A DNA stretch of 58,488 nt from an uncultured Selenomonadales bacterium (lineage in GTDB: Bacteria; Bacillota; Negativicutes; Selenomonadales; Selenomonadaceae), in the NCBI GenBank assembly GCA_900314765.1, contig OMWN01000072.1, positions 1-58,488 on the forward strand. The letters run 5' to 3'. Positions 16,421 through 24,795 of this stretch are shown one piece after another (positions within the stretch are counted from its first letter, which is position 1; each line of letters opens with the position of its first letter). The position numbers and the translations under genes are program-made. The notes beneath the pieces are model-generated. The model did no database searches and had not been told where the DNA came from. It saw only the letters and a list, made by a program, of their open reading frames with translations.

Positions 16421-17755
16421 TTACGATTTTTCGTGAAAATGGGTAAAGCTTCCTATAACGAGCTCGGGACTCGTCTCGTGCAATCGCTCGATGAACATTC
16501 TCGTCCCGAGCGGCTTCCCCTCTGATTTTGGCATGGCTGAGAGGAACGCGTCCGGATCGAAATTGAGATTTCTCATCTGAATCATTGGGATTTTTAGCTC
16601 ACGGATGAAATCCTGCCACGCCGAAAGCTCCTCCGGCCTGTCGTTGAATCCGGGGAAATAGAGAAGATTGAGCGAGACGTAGACGCCGTTTTCCATGCAA
16701 TACCGTATGGACGCTTTCACGTCGTCGAGGCTGTACGACGCGCCCGCCCTATAGTATGCGTCGTAGCTTTCTTTGCGCGCGCTGATGATGCTGACGCGTA
16801 TCGAGTCGAGGCCCGCGTCGACGATTTTCTTGATGCCCTCCGTGTAGCCCGCGTTCGAGTTTATGTTGATCTCGCCTTTGTCCGTGGCGCTTCTGATTTC
16901 CTTTATGGCGGCCGCTATCGTGTCTGCCGCGAGCGACGGCTCACCCTCGCAGCCTTGCCCGAAGCTGATGATGGCATCGGGCGCCGACGACAGGTGATAC
17001 ACGCCAATCTCCTTGACCTCGTCGACCGTCGGGCGAAATGCGATGCGGCTCTGCGGCGATGGGCAGCACTCAGCGGGCTGCAGCGATATGCAGCCGAGAC
17101 AATTCGCGTTGCAGGCGGGCGATGTCGGTATGCCCGCTTCCCAGCGATGATAGAAAAGATTTTCCGCCGTGAGGCAATGCCACTCAAGCGAGCAATGAGC
17201 GAGATGCTCGACGAGGCGATTGTTCGGCAAATCCTGCTCGACGTTCTTTATGAGCTTTTTGAGGCTGTGCGTGTTGTAGCACGCGGGGTCCCACTTGTCG
17301 TTTTTGTCCGTGTAAATGGCGGTCGTGTAGAGCGCATCGTGATAAAGGACGACCGCCGTATAGCCGTAAAGCGGCAGCATCGGCGCATCATCCTGCTTAT
17401 GAAATGCGGGGAGATGTGTCCGCGTGTAGCCAGCGGGCAGCATCGCCGCGACCGCCGTGCCCGCGATTGTCTCGATGCCGTCGTGGCTTCGGCCAATCGC
17501 CGAGCGACCCGGCAACAGCATGAGGTCCGCGTTCTCCGGTAATGGTATCAAATCGTCGGGCGTAAGCGTCACGATTTCGTCGCCGACGCGCGCAAGCGCT
17601 TCTATGCCCGGCGCGTCGTATATTTCCCCGTCCTCATCCGCATAGAGCGCTGTGATTTTCTCATCATACACGCGCTTCTTCGGCGGACGCGGTTTGTCCT
17701 GCTTACGATTATTGTTTCTGTTATTCTGTTTACTGCTTTGCCTATTGGACTTCAT
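16421..17755 (-). CDS. Radical SAM protein of unknown function
   Basis: About 444 residues. The radical SAM cluster motif CNANCLGC (Cys215, 219, 222 from the chosen start) lies in mid-chain, followed by FGQGCEGEPSL and IRVSIISARKESYDAYYRAG, a typical radical SAM TIM barrel. About 200 residues precede it, beginning with a Lys/Arg/Asn-rich tail and containing no domain I can name. The ATG at 17755 has GGTGG eight bases upstream, and the frame overlaps the pth stop. Its position behind folK-pth hints at housekeeping or RNA-linked roles, but that is weak. The substrate is not predictable. Confidence 0.8.
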   Translation of the reverse strand: MKSNRQSSKQNNRNNNRKQDKPRPPKKRVYDEKITALYADEDGEIYDAPGIEALARVGDEIVTLTPDDLIPLPENADLMLLPGRSAIGRSHDGIETIAGTAVAAMLPAGYTRTHLPAFHKQDDAPMLPLYGYTAVVLYHDALYTTAIYTDKNDKWDPACYNTHSLKKLIKNVEQDLPNNRLVEHLAHCSLEWHCLTAENLFYHRWEAGIPTSPACNANCLGCISLQPAECCPSPQSRIAFRPTVDEVKEIGVYHLSSAPDAIISFGQGCEGEPSLAADTIAAAIKEIRSATDKGEININSNAGYTEGIKKIVDAGLDSIRVSIISARKESYDAYYRAGASYSLDDVKASIRYCMENGVYVSLNLLYFPGFNDRPEELSAWQDFIRELKIPMIQMRNLNFDPDAFLSAMPKSEGKPLGTRMFIERLHETSPELVIGSFTHFHEKS

Positions 17756-18392
17756 TTTCATTTCCACCGTTTTCACTGTTATCACTTTTGTCTTCGCTCT
17801 TGCCCTTTGACGACGGATGACGCTGCTTTTTTGGGTTGTAGCGGTTCATCGCGAGGTCAACGCCGCTCGTCACGATGCACTCGACCGCCGGAACGAGATA
17901 CGCGATTGCCTCGTCAATTTTCTTCTGCTCCTCGTCGTCGAACTTCGACAGCACGTGATTTACGACCGTCCATCCGGGCTTCGGCCTGCCGATGCCGATG
18001 CGCACGCGCGCGAAATGCTCATCCTGCACATGATACAGCACGGACTTCATGCCGTTGTGACCGCCCGCGCTGCCCTTTTTTCTGATGCGCACAGTGCCGA
18101 CGGGGATGTCCATGTCGTCGTGCATGACGATGAGATCGTCGACCGCGAGCTTGTACCAGTCCATGAGCGGTCCCACTGCCCTGCCGCTCTCATTCATGAA
18201 CGTCTGCGGCTTCACGATCAGCACCTTTTCCGCGCCAATGCGCGCCTCCGCGATGAGCGCGTCCTGCTTCAGACGAAAGTCGCCATCGACGCCGAGCTTT
18301 CGCGCGAGCGCGTCGGCGAGCATGAAGCCCACGTTGTGCTTCGTCTTAGCGTACTCGGTCCCGGGATTGCCGAGGCCAACGATGATTTTCAA
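17742..18392 (-). CDS. pth: Peptidyl-tRNA hydrolase
   Basis: Releases peptides from peptidyl-tRNA that drops off the ribosome. Recognised by VGLGNPGTEYAKTKHNVGF (catalytic His19), PQTFMNESG, HDDMDIPVG and GGHNGMKS. The conserved enzyme ends near residue 190; an extra tail of about 25 polar residues (Lys, Ser, Asp, Asn, Glu) follows. The start is TTG, seven bases after GGAGG, and overlaps the folK stop (TTGA), so the genes are coupled. Confidence 0.94.
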   Translation of the reverse strand: MKIIVGLGNPGTEYAKTKHNVGFMLADALARKLGVDGDFRLKQDALIAEARIGAEKVLIVKPQTFMNESGRAVGPLMDWYKLAVDDLIVMHDDMDIPVGTVRIRKKGSAGGHNGMKSVLYHVQDEHFARVRIGIGRPKPGWTVVNHVLSKFDDEEQKKIDEAIAYLVPAVECIVTSGVDLAMNRYNPKKQRHPSSKGKSEDKSDNSENGGNENEVQ

Positions 18393-18880
18393 TGATATTC
18401 CTCCACTCCGGCCGTCTCCTCCTTATCGAGAAGCTTAAGCCACTCCGCAACATTTTTTCCATTCACACGCAAATCGGGCGCAATTTCCACGAGCGGCACG
18501 AGCACAAACGCACGCTCCGTCATGTACGGATGCGGGATTTTCAGCCGCTCCGTCTCCATCTCATAGCCGTCGGCCATGAGAATGTCTATATCCATCGTGC
18601 GCGCGCCCCAATGCTCATGACGCACACGGCCTAGCCTGTTCTCAACGGATTGACACGCATCAAGCAGCGCAATAGGCTCGACGCTCGCCGTGACGACCGC
18701 CGCGATATTCAAAAATGGCGGCTGATCGAGATTGCCCCACGGCCGCGTCTCGTATATGCGCGACACACGCTCCACGCTCACACCTTCGGCGCGCTTAAGC
18801 AGCGCGATGGCGTCCTCTAAATTTTTCGCGCGGCCGCCGAGATTTGAGCCGATGCTCAGATACGCCTTATAGCTCTTCAT
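18389..18880 (-). CDS. folK: 2-amino-4-hydroxy-6-hydroxymethyldihydropteridine pyrophosphokinase
   Basis: Transfers pyrophosphate from ATP to the pterin, giving the substrate of dihydropteroate synthase. LSIGSNLGGR at the N-terminus, RPWGNLDQPPFLN, and the metal motif TMDIDIL followed by LKIPHPYMTERAFVL are all typical. The ATG at 18880 starts just before YLSIGSN, as in the family; the frame is open further upstream to 18919, but that would overlap folB. It lies four bases after the folB stop. Confidence 0.92.
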   Translation of the reverse strand: MKSYKAYLSIGSNLGGRAKNLEDAIALLKRAEGVSVERVSRIYETRPWGNLDQPPFLNIAAVVTASVEPIALLDACQSVENRLGRVRHEHWGARTMDIDILMADGYEMETERLKIPHPYMTERAFVLVPLVEIAPDLRVNGKNVAEWLKLLDKEETAGVEEYH

Positions 18881-18884
18881 AGAT

Positions 18885-19250
18885 TCATGCGCGCTCGCGT
18901 GAAATCGCCACATTGACATCTGCGAATTTCCCCGAGAGCGGCGCGTCCGGTTTATGCACGGTCACGCGCACCTTTTTGATGGGCGCGTATTTCTCGAGCA
19001 CCACGCTCGCCACGCTCTCCGCTATCGTCTCTATGAGCGCGAACGAATGGCCCTCGCAAACGCCCCGCACCGTATCAAAAACAGCCGCATAGTCGACGGC
19101 CCTCTTTATGTCGTCGTGCCTTGCCGCCTCCGCCACATCGTAGTACATCGCCACATCGACAATTATGCGCTGGCGATATTTGCGTTCCTCCGCCTCACAG
19201 CCGTGCGACGCGAAAAACTCCATGCCTTCGAGCTTTACCCTGTCCATCAT
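18885..19250 (-). CDS. folB: Dihydroneopterin aldolase
   Basis: Cleaves dihydroneopterin to the hydroxymethylpterin used by FolK. A short 121-residue tunnel-fold protein with MEFFASHGCEAEER at the N-terminus, DYAAVFDTV in the middle and a C-terminal IKKVRVTVHKPDAPL, where the Lys is catalytic. AGGAG lies upstream of the ATG pair. It is between folP and folK in the order folP-folB-folK. Confidence 0.92.
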   Translation of the reverse strand: MMDRVKLEGMEFFASHGCEAEERKYRQRIIVDVAMYYDVAEAARHDDIKRAVDYAAVFDTVRGVCEGHSFALIETIAESVASVVLEKYAPIKKVRVTVHKPDAPLSGKFADVNVAISRERA

Positions 19251-19266
19251 TTTATCTCCTGTCCCC

Positions 19267-20115
19267 TCAAATTTTCAGCACCGCGTCCGTCATGCGGCAC
19301 ATCCTCACAATCGGCCGCACATCATGAACGCGCACAATGTCCGCCCCGCGCTCAATACCCATCACGCACGTCGCGCCCGTCGCCTCCATGCGCTCATCGA
19401 CATCGAGTCCAAGCGTCTTGCCGATGAAGCTCTTCCTGCTCGTGCCGAGAAGCAGCGGATAGCACGCGCCCTCTATGTCCGAGAGTTCATCGAGCCTTTT
19501 CAGCACCTCGAGATTTTGCTCCACCGTCTTGCCAAAACCGATGCCTGGGTCGATGATGATTTTGTCCTCGTCGATGCCCGCATACCGCGCAATGTCAATC
19601 GAGCGCGCAAAAAATCGCTTCATCTCATCTATGATGTCGCCGTCGTACTCCGTGCCGTTCTGATTATGCATGACGACGACAGCCATGCCGTGACGCGCGG
19701 CGACGTGCGCCATCTCATACGACTCATCCGCCGCGTACTGGAGCCCCCATATATCATTGACGATGTCCGCGCCCATTGACGCCGCAAACTCCGCCGTCTC
19801 CGCCTTGAACGTGTCAATAGAGATAGGCACGTCGATTTTGCCCTTCAGCGCCTCCATGAACGGCCGCAGGCGCTTTATCTCGTCCTCCGCGCTCATCGGC
19901 ACAAATCCTGGACGCGACGACTCCGCGCCTACGTCAATGATGTCCGCCCCATCATCAATCATCGCCCGCGCGTGCGCCAGCGCCTTCTCCGTCGTGTTCC
20001 ACTCACCGCCATCTGAAAACGAATCCGGCGTCACATTCAAAATGCCCATCACAAGCGTCTTTTCCCCGATGACGAGTCTCTTCCCGCTCGGGAGATTTAT
20101 TTCACGTTCCATCAA
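19267..20115 (-). CDS. folP: Dihydropteroate synthase
   Basis: Condenses the pterin pyrophosphate with p-aminobenzoate; the target of sulfonamides. TIM-barrel motifs: MGILNVTPDSFSDGG, DVGAESSRPGF, IVNDIWGLQ, DPGIGFGKT and LLGTSRKSFIG. GGAG lies eight bases before the TTG at 20115, directly followed by an ATG at 20112. An open frame extends to an ATG at 20130 without a site. It is the first gene of the folate run; folE and the p-aminobenzoate genes are not in the window. Confidence 0.94.
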   Translation of the reverse strand: MMEREINLPSGKRLVIGEKTLVMGILNVTPDSFSDGGEWNTTEKALAHARAMIDDGADIIDVGAESSRPGFVPMSAEDEIKRLRPFMEALKGKIDVPISIDTFKAETAEFAASMGADIVNDIWGLQYAADESYEMAHVAARHGMAVVVMHNQNGTEYDGDIIDEMKRFFARSIDIARYAGIDEDKIIIDPGIGFGKTVEQNLEVLKRLDELSDIEGACYPLLLGTSRKSFIGKTLGLDVDERMEATGATCVMGIERGADIVRVHDVRPIVRMCRMTDAVLKI

Positions 20116-20192
20116 ACACATCCGCTCCATTTAATCTAAAAATAATCTAAAAATTGGCTACATACATTTTTGGAAATTTGCCAAACAGCCTA

Positions 20193-20221
20193 TTTACCAA
20201 CATATTAACAAATGATATACT
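20193..20221 (+). promoter_or_regulatory. Promoter of the racemase gene
   Basis: TTTACC (20193-20198), 17 bp, then TATACT (20216-20221) with an extended TG upstream. Confidence 0.6.
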
Positions 20222-20256
20222 TTTTTTCAATCAATAAATGAGGAGGGCGATTTCAC

Positions 20257-20949
20257 ATGAAAACGATAGGCATCATCGGCGGGATGGGTCCGCTCGCGAC
20301 CGTCGATTTGTTCAAGAAAATCATACTGCATACGAGAGCTCAGTCCGACCAAGAGCACATCCACATCGTCATCGACAACAACACAGATGTGCCCGACCGC
20401 ACGGCGTGCATCGAGGGACACGGCGCATCGCCTGTCGATGAGATATTGAAATCGGCAAAACGTCTCGAGAGCATCGGCGCGGATTTCCTCGTGATGGGCT
20501 GCAACACGGCGCATTACTTCATGCCGGAGATTTTGCCAAAGCTCAGCGTGCCATTCATGAGTCTCATAGAGGTCACCGCAAAAAAATGCAAAGAAAAAGG
20601 ACTCAAAAGCGTGTGCCTTTTGGCGACATTCGGCACTTATGAGTCCGGCATATACAAAAAAGAGCTCGAAAAATACGGCATCGAATGCCTCGAGCCCGAC
20701 GACGACGGCAAGCAGGCCATCGAAGACATCATTTACTACGGCGTGAAGGCCTGCGATGCGTCGTACGACACGAAAAAATTTGTCGCGCTCCTAAAATCGA
20801 TGCACGAAAAAGGCGCAGACGAATTCATTCTCGGCTGCACGGAGCTCCCCGTCGCCGTCGAAATGTATCACATCAACGACAAATTCATCGACGCGACCGA
20901 CGTGCTAGCCGTCGAGGCCGTGAAATTCGCGGGCGGCACCGTCCAATGA
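20257..20949 (+). CDS. Aspartate/glutamate racemase family protein
   Basis: Cofactor-independent two-cysteine racemase of 230 residues. Both catalytic cysteines are present: Cys82 in GCNTAH and Cys194 in GCTELP. The N-terminus GIIGGMGPLATVDLF is the aspartate racemase form rather than MurI. It may supply D-aspartate or another D-amino acid; substrate preference cannot be read from the sequence. AGGAGGG precedes the ATG. It stands alone, divergent from folP and convergent with the next gene. Confidence 0.88.
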   Translation: MKTIGIIGGMGPLATVDLFKKIILHTRAQSDQEHIHIVIDNNTDVPDRTACIEGHGASPVDEILKSAKRLESIGADFLVMGCNTAHYFMPEILPKLSVPFMSLIEVTAKKCKEKGLKSVCLLATFGTYESGIYKKELEKYGIECLEPDDDGKQAIEDIIYYGVKACDASYDTKKFVALLKSMHEKGADEFILGCTELPVAVEMYHINDKFIDATDVLAVEAVKFAGGTVQ

Positions 20950-20981
20950 AGCGATAAAAGCGATACACTTTGACGCGATGC

Positions 20982-21740
20982 TCAGCCTAGAAGGTCTATG
21001 AGCTGTTTGCCGATGAGCACGGTCGTGACGCCGATGAAAAGCGGCCGCACGTATTTTGCGCCTTTCGAGAGCGCCATCCTCGTGCCGCATGCCGCACCGA
21101 CAATCATCGAAAGACCCATAGGCACAGCATACCAGAAATTCGTGATGCCAAGCGTGGTGAACGTGATGAATGCGGCGAGATTGCTCGCGAAGTTGAGCGC
21201 TCGCGCATTCGCGGCCGCGCCGAGGAAATCAAAACCAATCATCAAAAACGCGAAGAGGATGAACGAACCCGTGCCGGGGCCAAAGAAGCCATCGTAAAAG
21301 CCGAAGATGAAGGCGACGGCGAGGCTCGCTATGAGCATCTTCGTCGTCATGCCGTGATACGTCGAGACGTCGCCCCAGTCCTTTTTCAGTGCGCTGTATA
21401 TGGCGACGGCGATGAGCATGACGATGACAAGCGGCCGCAGGAAGTCCGACGGGATAAGCCGCACGCTGAAGACGCCGACCATCGAGCCGATGAACGAAAG
21501 CGGAAAAAGCTTCTTTATGAGCGCGACGTCCATCTTGCCCGCGCGCAGGAACGAGACGAAGCTCGTCACCGCGCCCATGACGGACGCCGCCTTGTTCGTG
21601 CCAAGCACCGTGAGCGGCGGGAGTCCCGTCCACATCAGCGCAGGTATCGAGACCAGCCCGCCCCCACCCACGACAGAGTCGATGAACGCGGCGATGAACC
21701 CCATTACGACGAGAAAAGCCAAAGTCTGCACGTCAGGCAT
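20982..21740 (-). CDS. TSUP-family membrane transporter (TauE/SafE type)
   Basis: Integral membrane protein of about 252 residues with some seven or eight hydrophobic segments. The family signature is FIAAFIDSVVGGGGLVSIPAL near the N-terminus, repeated in the second half as FGFYDGFFGPGTGSF. Members export sulfite, sulfoacetate or other organic anions; no substrate is evident. The ATG at 21740 has AAAGGA eight bases upstream; in-frame starts before it lack a site. A second TSUP gene lies at 25600. Confidence 0.85.
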   Translation of the reverse strand: MPDVQTLAFLVVMGFIAAFIDSVVGGGGLVSIPALMWTGLPPLTVLGTNKAASVMGAVTSFVSFLRAGKMDVALIKKLFPLSFIGSMVGVFSVRLIPSDFLRPLVIVMLIAVAIYSALKKDWGDVSTYHGMTTKMLIASLAVAFIFGFYDGFFGPGTGSFILFAFLMIGFDFLGAAANARALNFASNLAAFITFTTLGITNFWYAVPMGLSMIVGAACGTRMALSKGAKYVRPLFIGVTTVLIGKQLIDLLG

Positions 21741-21822
21741 ATAAATCATCCTTTCGAGTGATGTGCGAAATTTCATGAAGCGATGTCAACAATTATAATT
21801 GATTGTGACAAATAATGAAAGA

Positions 21823-21866
21823 AAAAAATTAGACCGCCGCAAATTCATGCGACGGTCGTTTTTATT
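21823..21866. terminator. Bidirectional terminator after bioA
   Basis: A GC-rich stem (GACCGCCGC with GCGACGGTC) is flanked by A and T tracts on both strands. It closes the bio operon on the minus strand. Confidence 0.8.
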
Positions 21867-21889
21867 GGCGTTATGAAATTCTGTGCATT

Positions 21890-23239
21890 TTATTTCACAG
21901 GGAGCACTTCGTAGAGCGCTGTCTTTGCGAGTTTTATGGCTTCGTCGAGCTCGAGCTGCGTGATGTTGAGCGGCGGATTGAAGTAGAGCACGTCGCCAAT
22001 CGGACGCAGCAGCAGGCCATGCGCGAGCGCATGCTTGTATATCTCGTAGCCTGTGCGGTTCGCCTCGGGCAGCGGTTCTTTCGTTTTTTTGTCCTTGACG
22101 AGTTCAAACGCGTGGATGAGTCCGATATGGCGCACTTCGCCGACGTTCGGATGCGGCAGTATTTCCTCGTTCATGCGCTGTGTGAGCCACTTCGCATTCA
22201 CCGTGGCCGTCTCGAATATCGGCTGTGTGCGGAATATATGCTGCACGGCGAGCGCCGCGGCCGCCGCGAGCGGATTGCCCGCGAACGTGTGACTGTGGAC
22301 GAATGCGCGCCCCGTGTCCCAATCGGCGTAGAACGCGTCATATATCTCCTGCGACACGCACGTGATGGACATCGGCAGATAGCCGCCCGTAAGGCCTTTC
22401 GATATGGTCATGACGTCCGGCGAAATGCCCGCATGGTCGCATGCGAACATCCTGCCCGTGCGGCCAAAGCCCGTCGCGATTTCATCGGCGATGAGCAGCA
22501 CGCCCGTCTCGTCGCAGAGCTTCCTGAGCTTCTTTAAGTAAAGCGGCGGATAGACGCGCATGCCCGCGCTGCCCTGCAGCAGCGGCTCGACGATGATGGC
22601 CGCCGTCTCCTTCGCGTGCTCCTCGAACGCCTTCTCCGCATGCTCGAAGCACTCGCATTTGCAGTGGTCCCTGTCCTTGCCATACGGGCAGCGGAAGCAG
22701 TCCGGTGCCTCGACGTGGATGTTGTCCATCATCATCGGCTTGTACATCTTCGCGTAGAGGTCCATGCTGCCGACGGAGAGCGCGCCAATCGTCTCGCCGT
22801 GATAGCCTTCGGAGAGGCACATGAACTTCTGGCGCTCGGGGTGACCCGTCTGCACATGATACTGGAAGCACATCTTGAGCGCCGCCTCGACGGACGACGA
22901 GCCATTGTCATTAAAATGGAATTTCTTTATGCGATTCGGCACGATTTTCGCGAGCTGCTCGACGAGCTTTATGGCCGTCTCATTCGAGAAATTCGCGAAA
23001 ATGACGTGCTCGAGTTTGTCAATCTGGTCCTTTACCGCCTGATTGATGATGGGATTGCAATGGCCGAAAAGATTGCACCACCATGAGCTGATGATGTCGA
23101 GATATTTTTTGCCCTCCACATCATAGAGCCATACACCCTTTGCGTGGTCTATTACAATCGGCGGCAGCGTCTCATAGTCCTTCATCTGCGCCGCAGGATG
23201 CCAAATATATTGTAAATCGCGTTCTGCCCACTCGTTCAT
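21890..23239 (-). CDS. bioA: Adenosylmethionine-8-amino-7-oxononanoate aminotransferase
   Basis: PLP enzyme that makes 7,8-diaminopelargonic acid in biotin synthesis using S-adenosylmethionine as amino donor. ISSWWCNLFGHCNP near the N-terminus is BioA-specific. LLIADEIATGFGRTG and TISKGLTGGYLPM (PLP lysine about 282) are class III aminotransferase motifs. GGGGG lies eight bases before the ATG. It is the last gene of bioY-bioD-bioA. A Cys-rich stretch around residues 175-195 (CFRCPYGKDRDHCKCEC) is an unusual insertion. Confidence 0.95.
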   Translation of the reverse strand: MNEWAERDLQYIWHPAAQMKDYETLPPIVIDHAKGVWLYDVEGKKYLDIISSWWCNLFGHCNPIINQAVKDQIDKLEHVIFANFSNETAIKLVEQLAKIVPNRIKKFHFNDNGSSSVEAALKMCFQYHVQTGHPERQKFMCLSEGYHGETIGALSVGSMDLYAKMYKPMMMDNIHVEAPDCFRCPYGKDRDHCKCECFEHAEKAFEEHAKETAAIIVEPLLQGSAGMRVYPPLYLKKLRKLCDETGVLLIADEIATGFGRTGRMFACDHAGISPDVMTISKGLTGGYLPMSITCVSQEIYDAFYADWDTGRAFVHSHTFAGNPLAAAAALAVQHIFRTQPIFETATVNAKWLTQRMNEEILPHPNVGEVRHIGLIHAFELVKDKKTKEPLPEANRTGYEIYKHALAHGLLLRPIGDVLYFNPPLNITQLELDEAIKLAKTALYEVLPVK

Positions 23240-23288
23240 CAAAAAATCCCCCTATAGCGTTTATTTCCTTATAAAGTTTCACAAATAA

Positions 23289-23975
23289 TCAATCGTACAG
23301 CACTTTTAGCTTCTCGACGTCGATGCCTAAATCCGTGTCGCCCTTCTTCACCGTGGCAATGACGGGGACGCCCGTTATCTCCGTTATCATCTTCTTGTTG
23401 TCCTCCTCCATCACGTCGCCGTCATGGAAATTGTTGAGGATGACGCCCTTTATCGCGATGTCACGCGCTCTGAGGTGCTCTATCGTGAGCACTGCCGAAT
23501 TTATCGTGCCGAGGCCCGCGTCGGCGATGACGATGCAGCCGAGGCCGAGACGCTTCACGAGATCGTCAATGATGACGTGCTCCTTCTCGTCCCAGCGCAG
23601 CGGGCAGATGATGCCGCCACTGCCTTCCATCGTCAGGTAATCGAACTTTTTGAGTGCACGATGAAATTCGCTGTCGACATGGTCGAAATCAATCTGCTGA
23701 TTGTTGATTTTCGCGGCGAGATGCGGCGACACAGCCTCAAGATAGACGTAGGAAACGAGATTTTCCTGCGTCTCGCCGATGCCCGCGACCTTGTTGACAT
23801 AAAGCGCATCGCCCGCGAGCAGTTCACCATTCGGCCCCTTCTCCGCGCCGCTGATGGCCGCCTTGTAGTAGCCCGCGTTGAGCCCCGCATCGCGGAGCTT
23901 CTTCACAATGAGCCCCGTCACGTACGTCTTGCCAATATCTGTTCCCGTTCCTGTGACAAATACACCTTTTCCCAA
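23289..23975 (-). CDS. bioD: Dethiobiotin synthetase
   Basis: ATP-dependent carboxylase that closes the ureido ring of dethiobiotin. P-loop GTGTDIGKT lies at the very N-terminus, then YYKAAISGAE, and MEGSGGIICPL in the middle. The TTG at 23975 is chosen because GGGAG lies seven bases upstream and the family begins right before the P-loop; the frame is open to 24029, inside bioY. About 229 residues, the expected size. Confidence 0.93.
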   Translation of the reverse strand: MGKGVFVTGTGTDIGKTYVTGLIVKKLRDAGLNAGYYKAAISGAEKGPNGELLAGDALYVNKVAGIGETQENLVSYVYLEAVSPHLAAKINNQQIDFDHVDSEFHRALKKFDYLTMEGSGGIICPLRWDEKEHVIIDDLVKRLGLGCIVIADAGLGTINSAVLTIEHLRARDIAIKGVILNNFHDGDVMEEDNKKMITEITGVPVIATVKKGDTDLGIDVEKLKVLYD

Positions 23976-24007
23976 AGCAAACGCTCCCTTTATATCTAAT
24001 TTGAAAA

Positions 24008-24604
24008 TTATGCTTCCTTGAGGCCACACGCCGCGTCAGGCGCATCGCTCTCGACCCAAATGCCGGCATGCGCGAGCTTCACCGCAGCCGAGGCAGCGAC
24101 GACGCAGAGCAAGAAATCCGGCACGACCTGAAGAATGCCGCAGTAGAAAATGACAGGCCACACGGCGATTGGCGTATCGATGACGTAGTTCGACACGAAG
24201 TAAAAATAGCTGATGCCGAGCACGTAGACGATGGCCATGCCGCCAACATTGACGAGCAGCAGACGCTTGAAGTTCCTCTTAGACTCCTCGATTTTCCTCG
24301 ACGCCTTGCCGCAGTACCACGCCTGGATCACAAAGCCGATGAGATAGCCAAACGTAGGCTGAAGCACGTACGACGGCCCCGCACCCGACGCGAACACGGG
24401 GACACCGACGAGGCCGAGAATGATGTAGACAGCGACGGCGGTGGCGCCGAGCCGTGGCCCGAGCAGCAGTCCCGCGAGCAGCGTGAACATGAACTGCAAC
24501 GTGTAGACGTCAGACCCGACAGGTATGCGGATGAATGCCCCGACCGCGACAAGTGCAACAAACAGCGCGCAGAGTATCATCTCACGAAGTGAAAGCTTTT
24601 GCAT
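24008..24604 (-). CDS. bioY: Biotin transporter BioY (ECF S component)
   Basis: Substrate-binding membrane subunit for biotin uptake, about 198 residues with six hydrophobic segments. Typical features are GAFIRIPVGSDVYTLQFMFTLLAGLLLGPRLGA and GYLIGFVIQAW. The ATG at 24604 has GGGAGG about eight bases upstream; an earlier in-frame ATG at 24649 has none. It is the first gene of the operon, behind a promoter overlapped by a BirA operator. No ECF ATPase or T component is nearby, so it must borrow a shared module or act alone. Confidence 0.93.
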   Translation of the reverse strand: MQKLSLREMILCALFVALVAVGAFIRIPVGSDVYTLQFMFTLLAGLLLGPRLGATAVAVYIILGLVGVPVFASGAGPSYVLQPTFGYLIGFVIQAWYCGKASRKIEESKRNFKRLLLVNVGGMAIVYVLGISYFYFVSNYVIDTPIAVWPVIFYCGILQVVPDFLLCVVAASAAVKLAHAGIWVESDAPDAACGLKEA

Positions 24605-24658
24605 TGAATATGCCTCCCACAAATTTGAAAAATAATTTGAAAATTTCATACGTCCTTA

Positions 24659-24687
24659 ATGTTACGCTCTTTGAATGTGATTGTCAA
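24659..24687 (-). promoter_or_regulatory. Promoter of bioY-bioD-bioA
   Basis: On the minus strand a perfect TTGACA (24682-24687), a 17-bp spacer and TAACAT (24659-24664). The -35 box lies inside one arm of the BirA operator. Confidence 0.8.
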
Positions 24688-24712
24688 CCAAGTAATTTTA
24701 TATGGTTTACCG
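24681..24712. promoter_or_regulatory. BirA (biotin repressor) operator
   Basis: TTGTCAACC (24681-24689), 14 bp, then GGTTTACC (24704-24711) matches the known BirA palindrome of two TTGTAAACC-like arms about 14-16 bp apart. It overlaps the -35 box of the bio promoter, as expected for repression when biotin is plentiful. It also lies just upstream of the divergent gene at 24796. Confidence 0.85.
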
Positions 24713-24731
24713 AAAATTGAATGACAAAAAT

Positions 24732-24760
24732 TTGATTGTTTCCCTCATAAATGTTAATAT
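24732..24760 (+). promoter_or_regulatory. Promoter of the exported-protein gene
   Basis: TTGATT (24732-24737), 17 bp, TAATAT (24755-24760). Confidence 0.5.
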
Positions 24761-24795
24761 AAATCAATAAAACTTTTCAAAGCGAGGAATCAGTC

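Noticed and set aside
23976-24029. N-terminal extension of BioD
   Set aside because: It overlaps the end of bioY and precedes the ribosome site that serves the TTG at 23975; BioD normally starts just before its P-loop.
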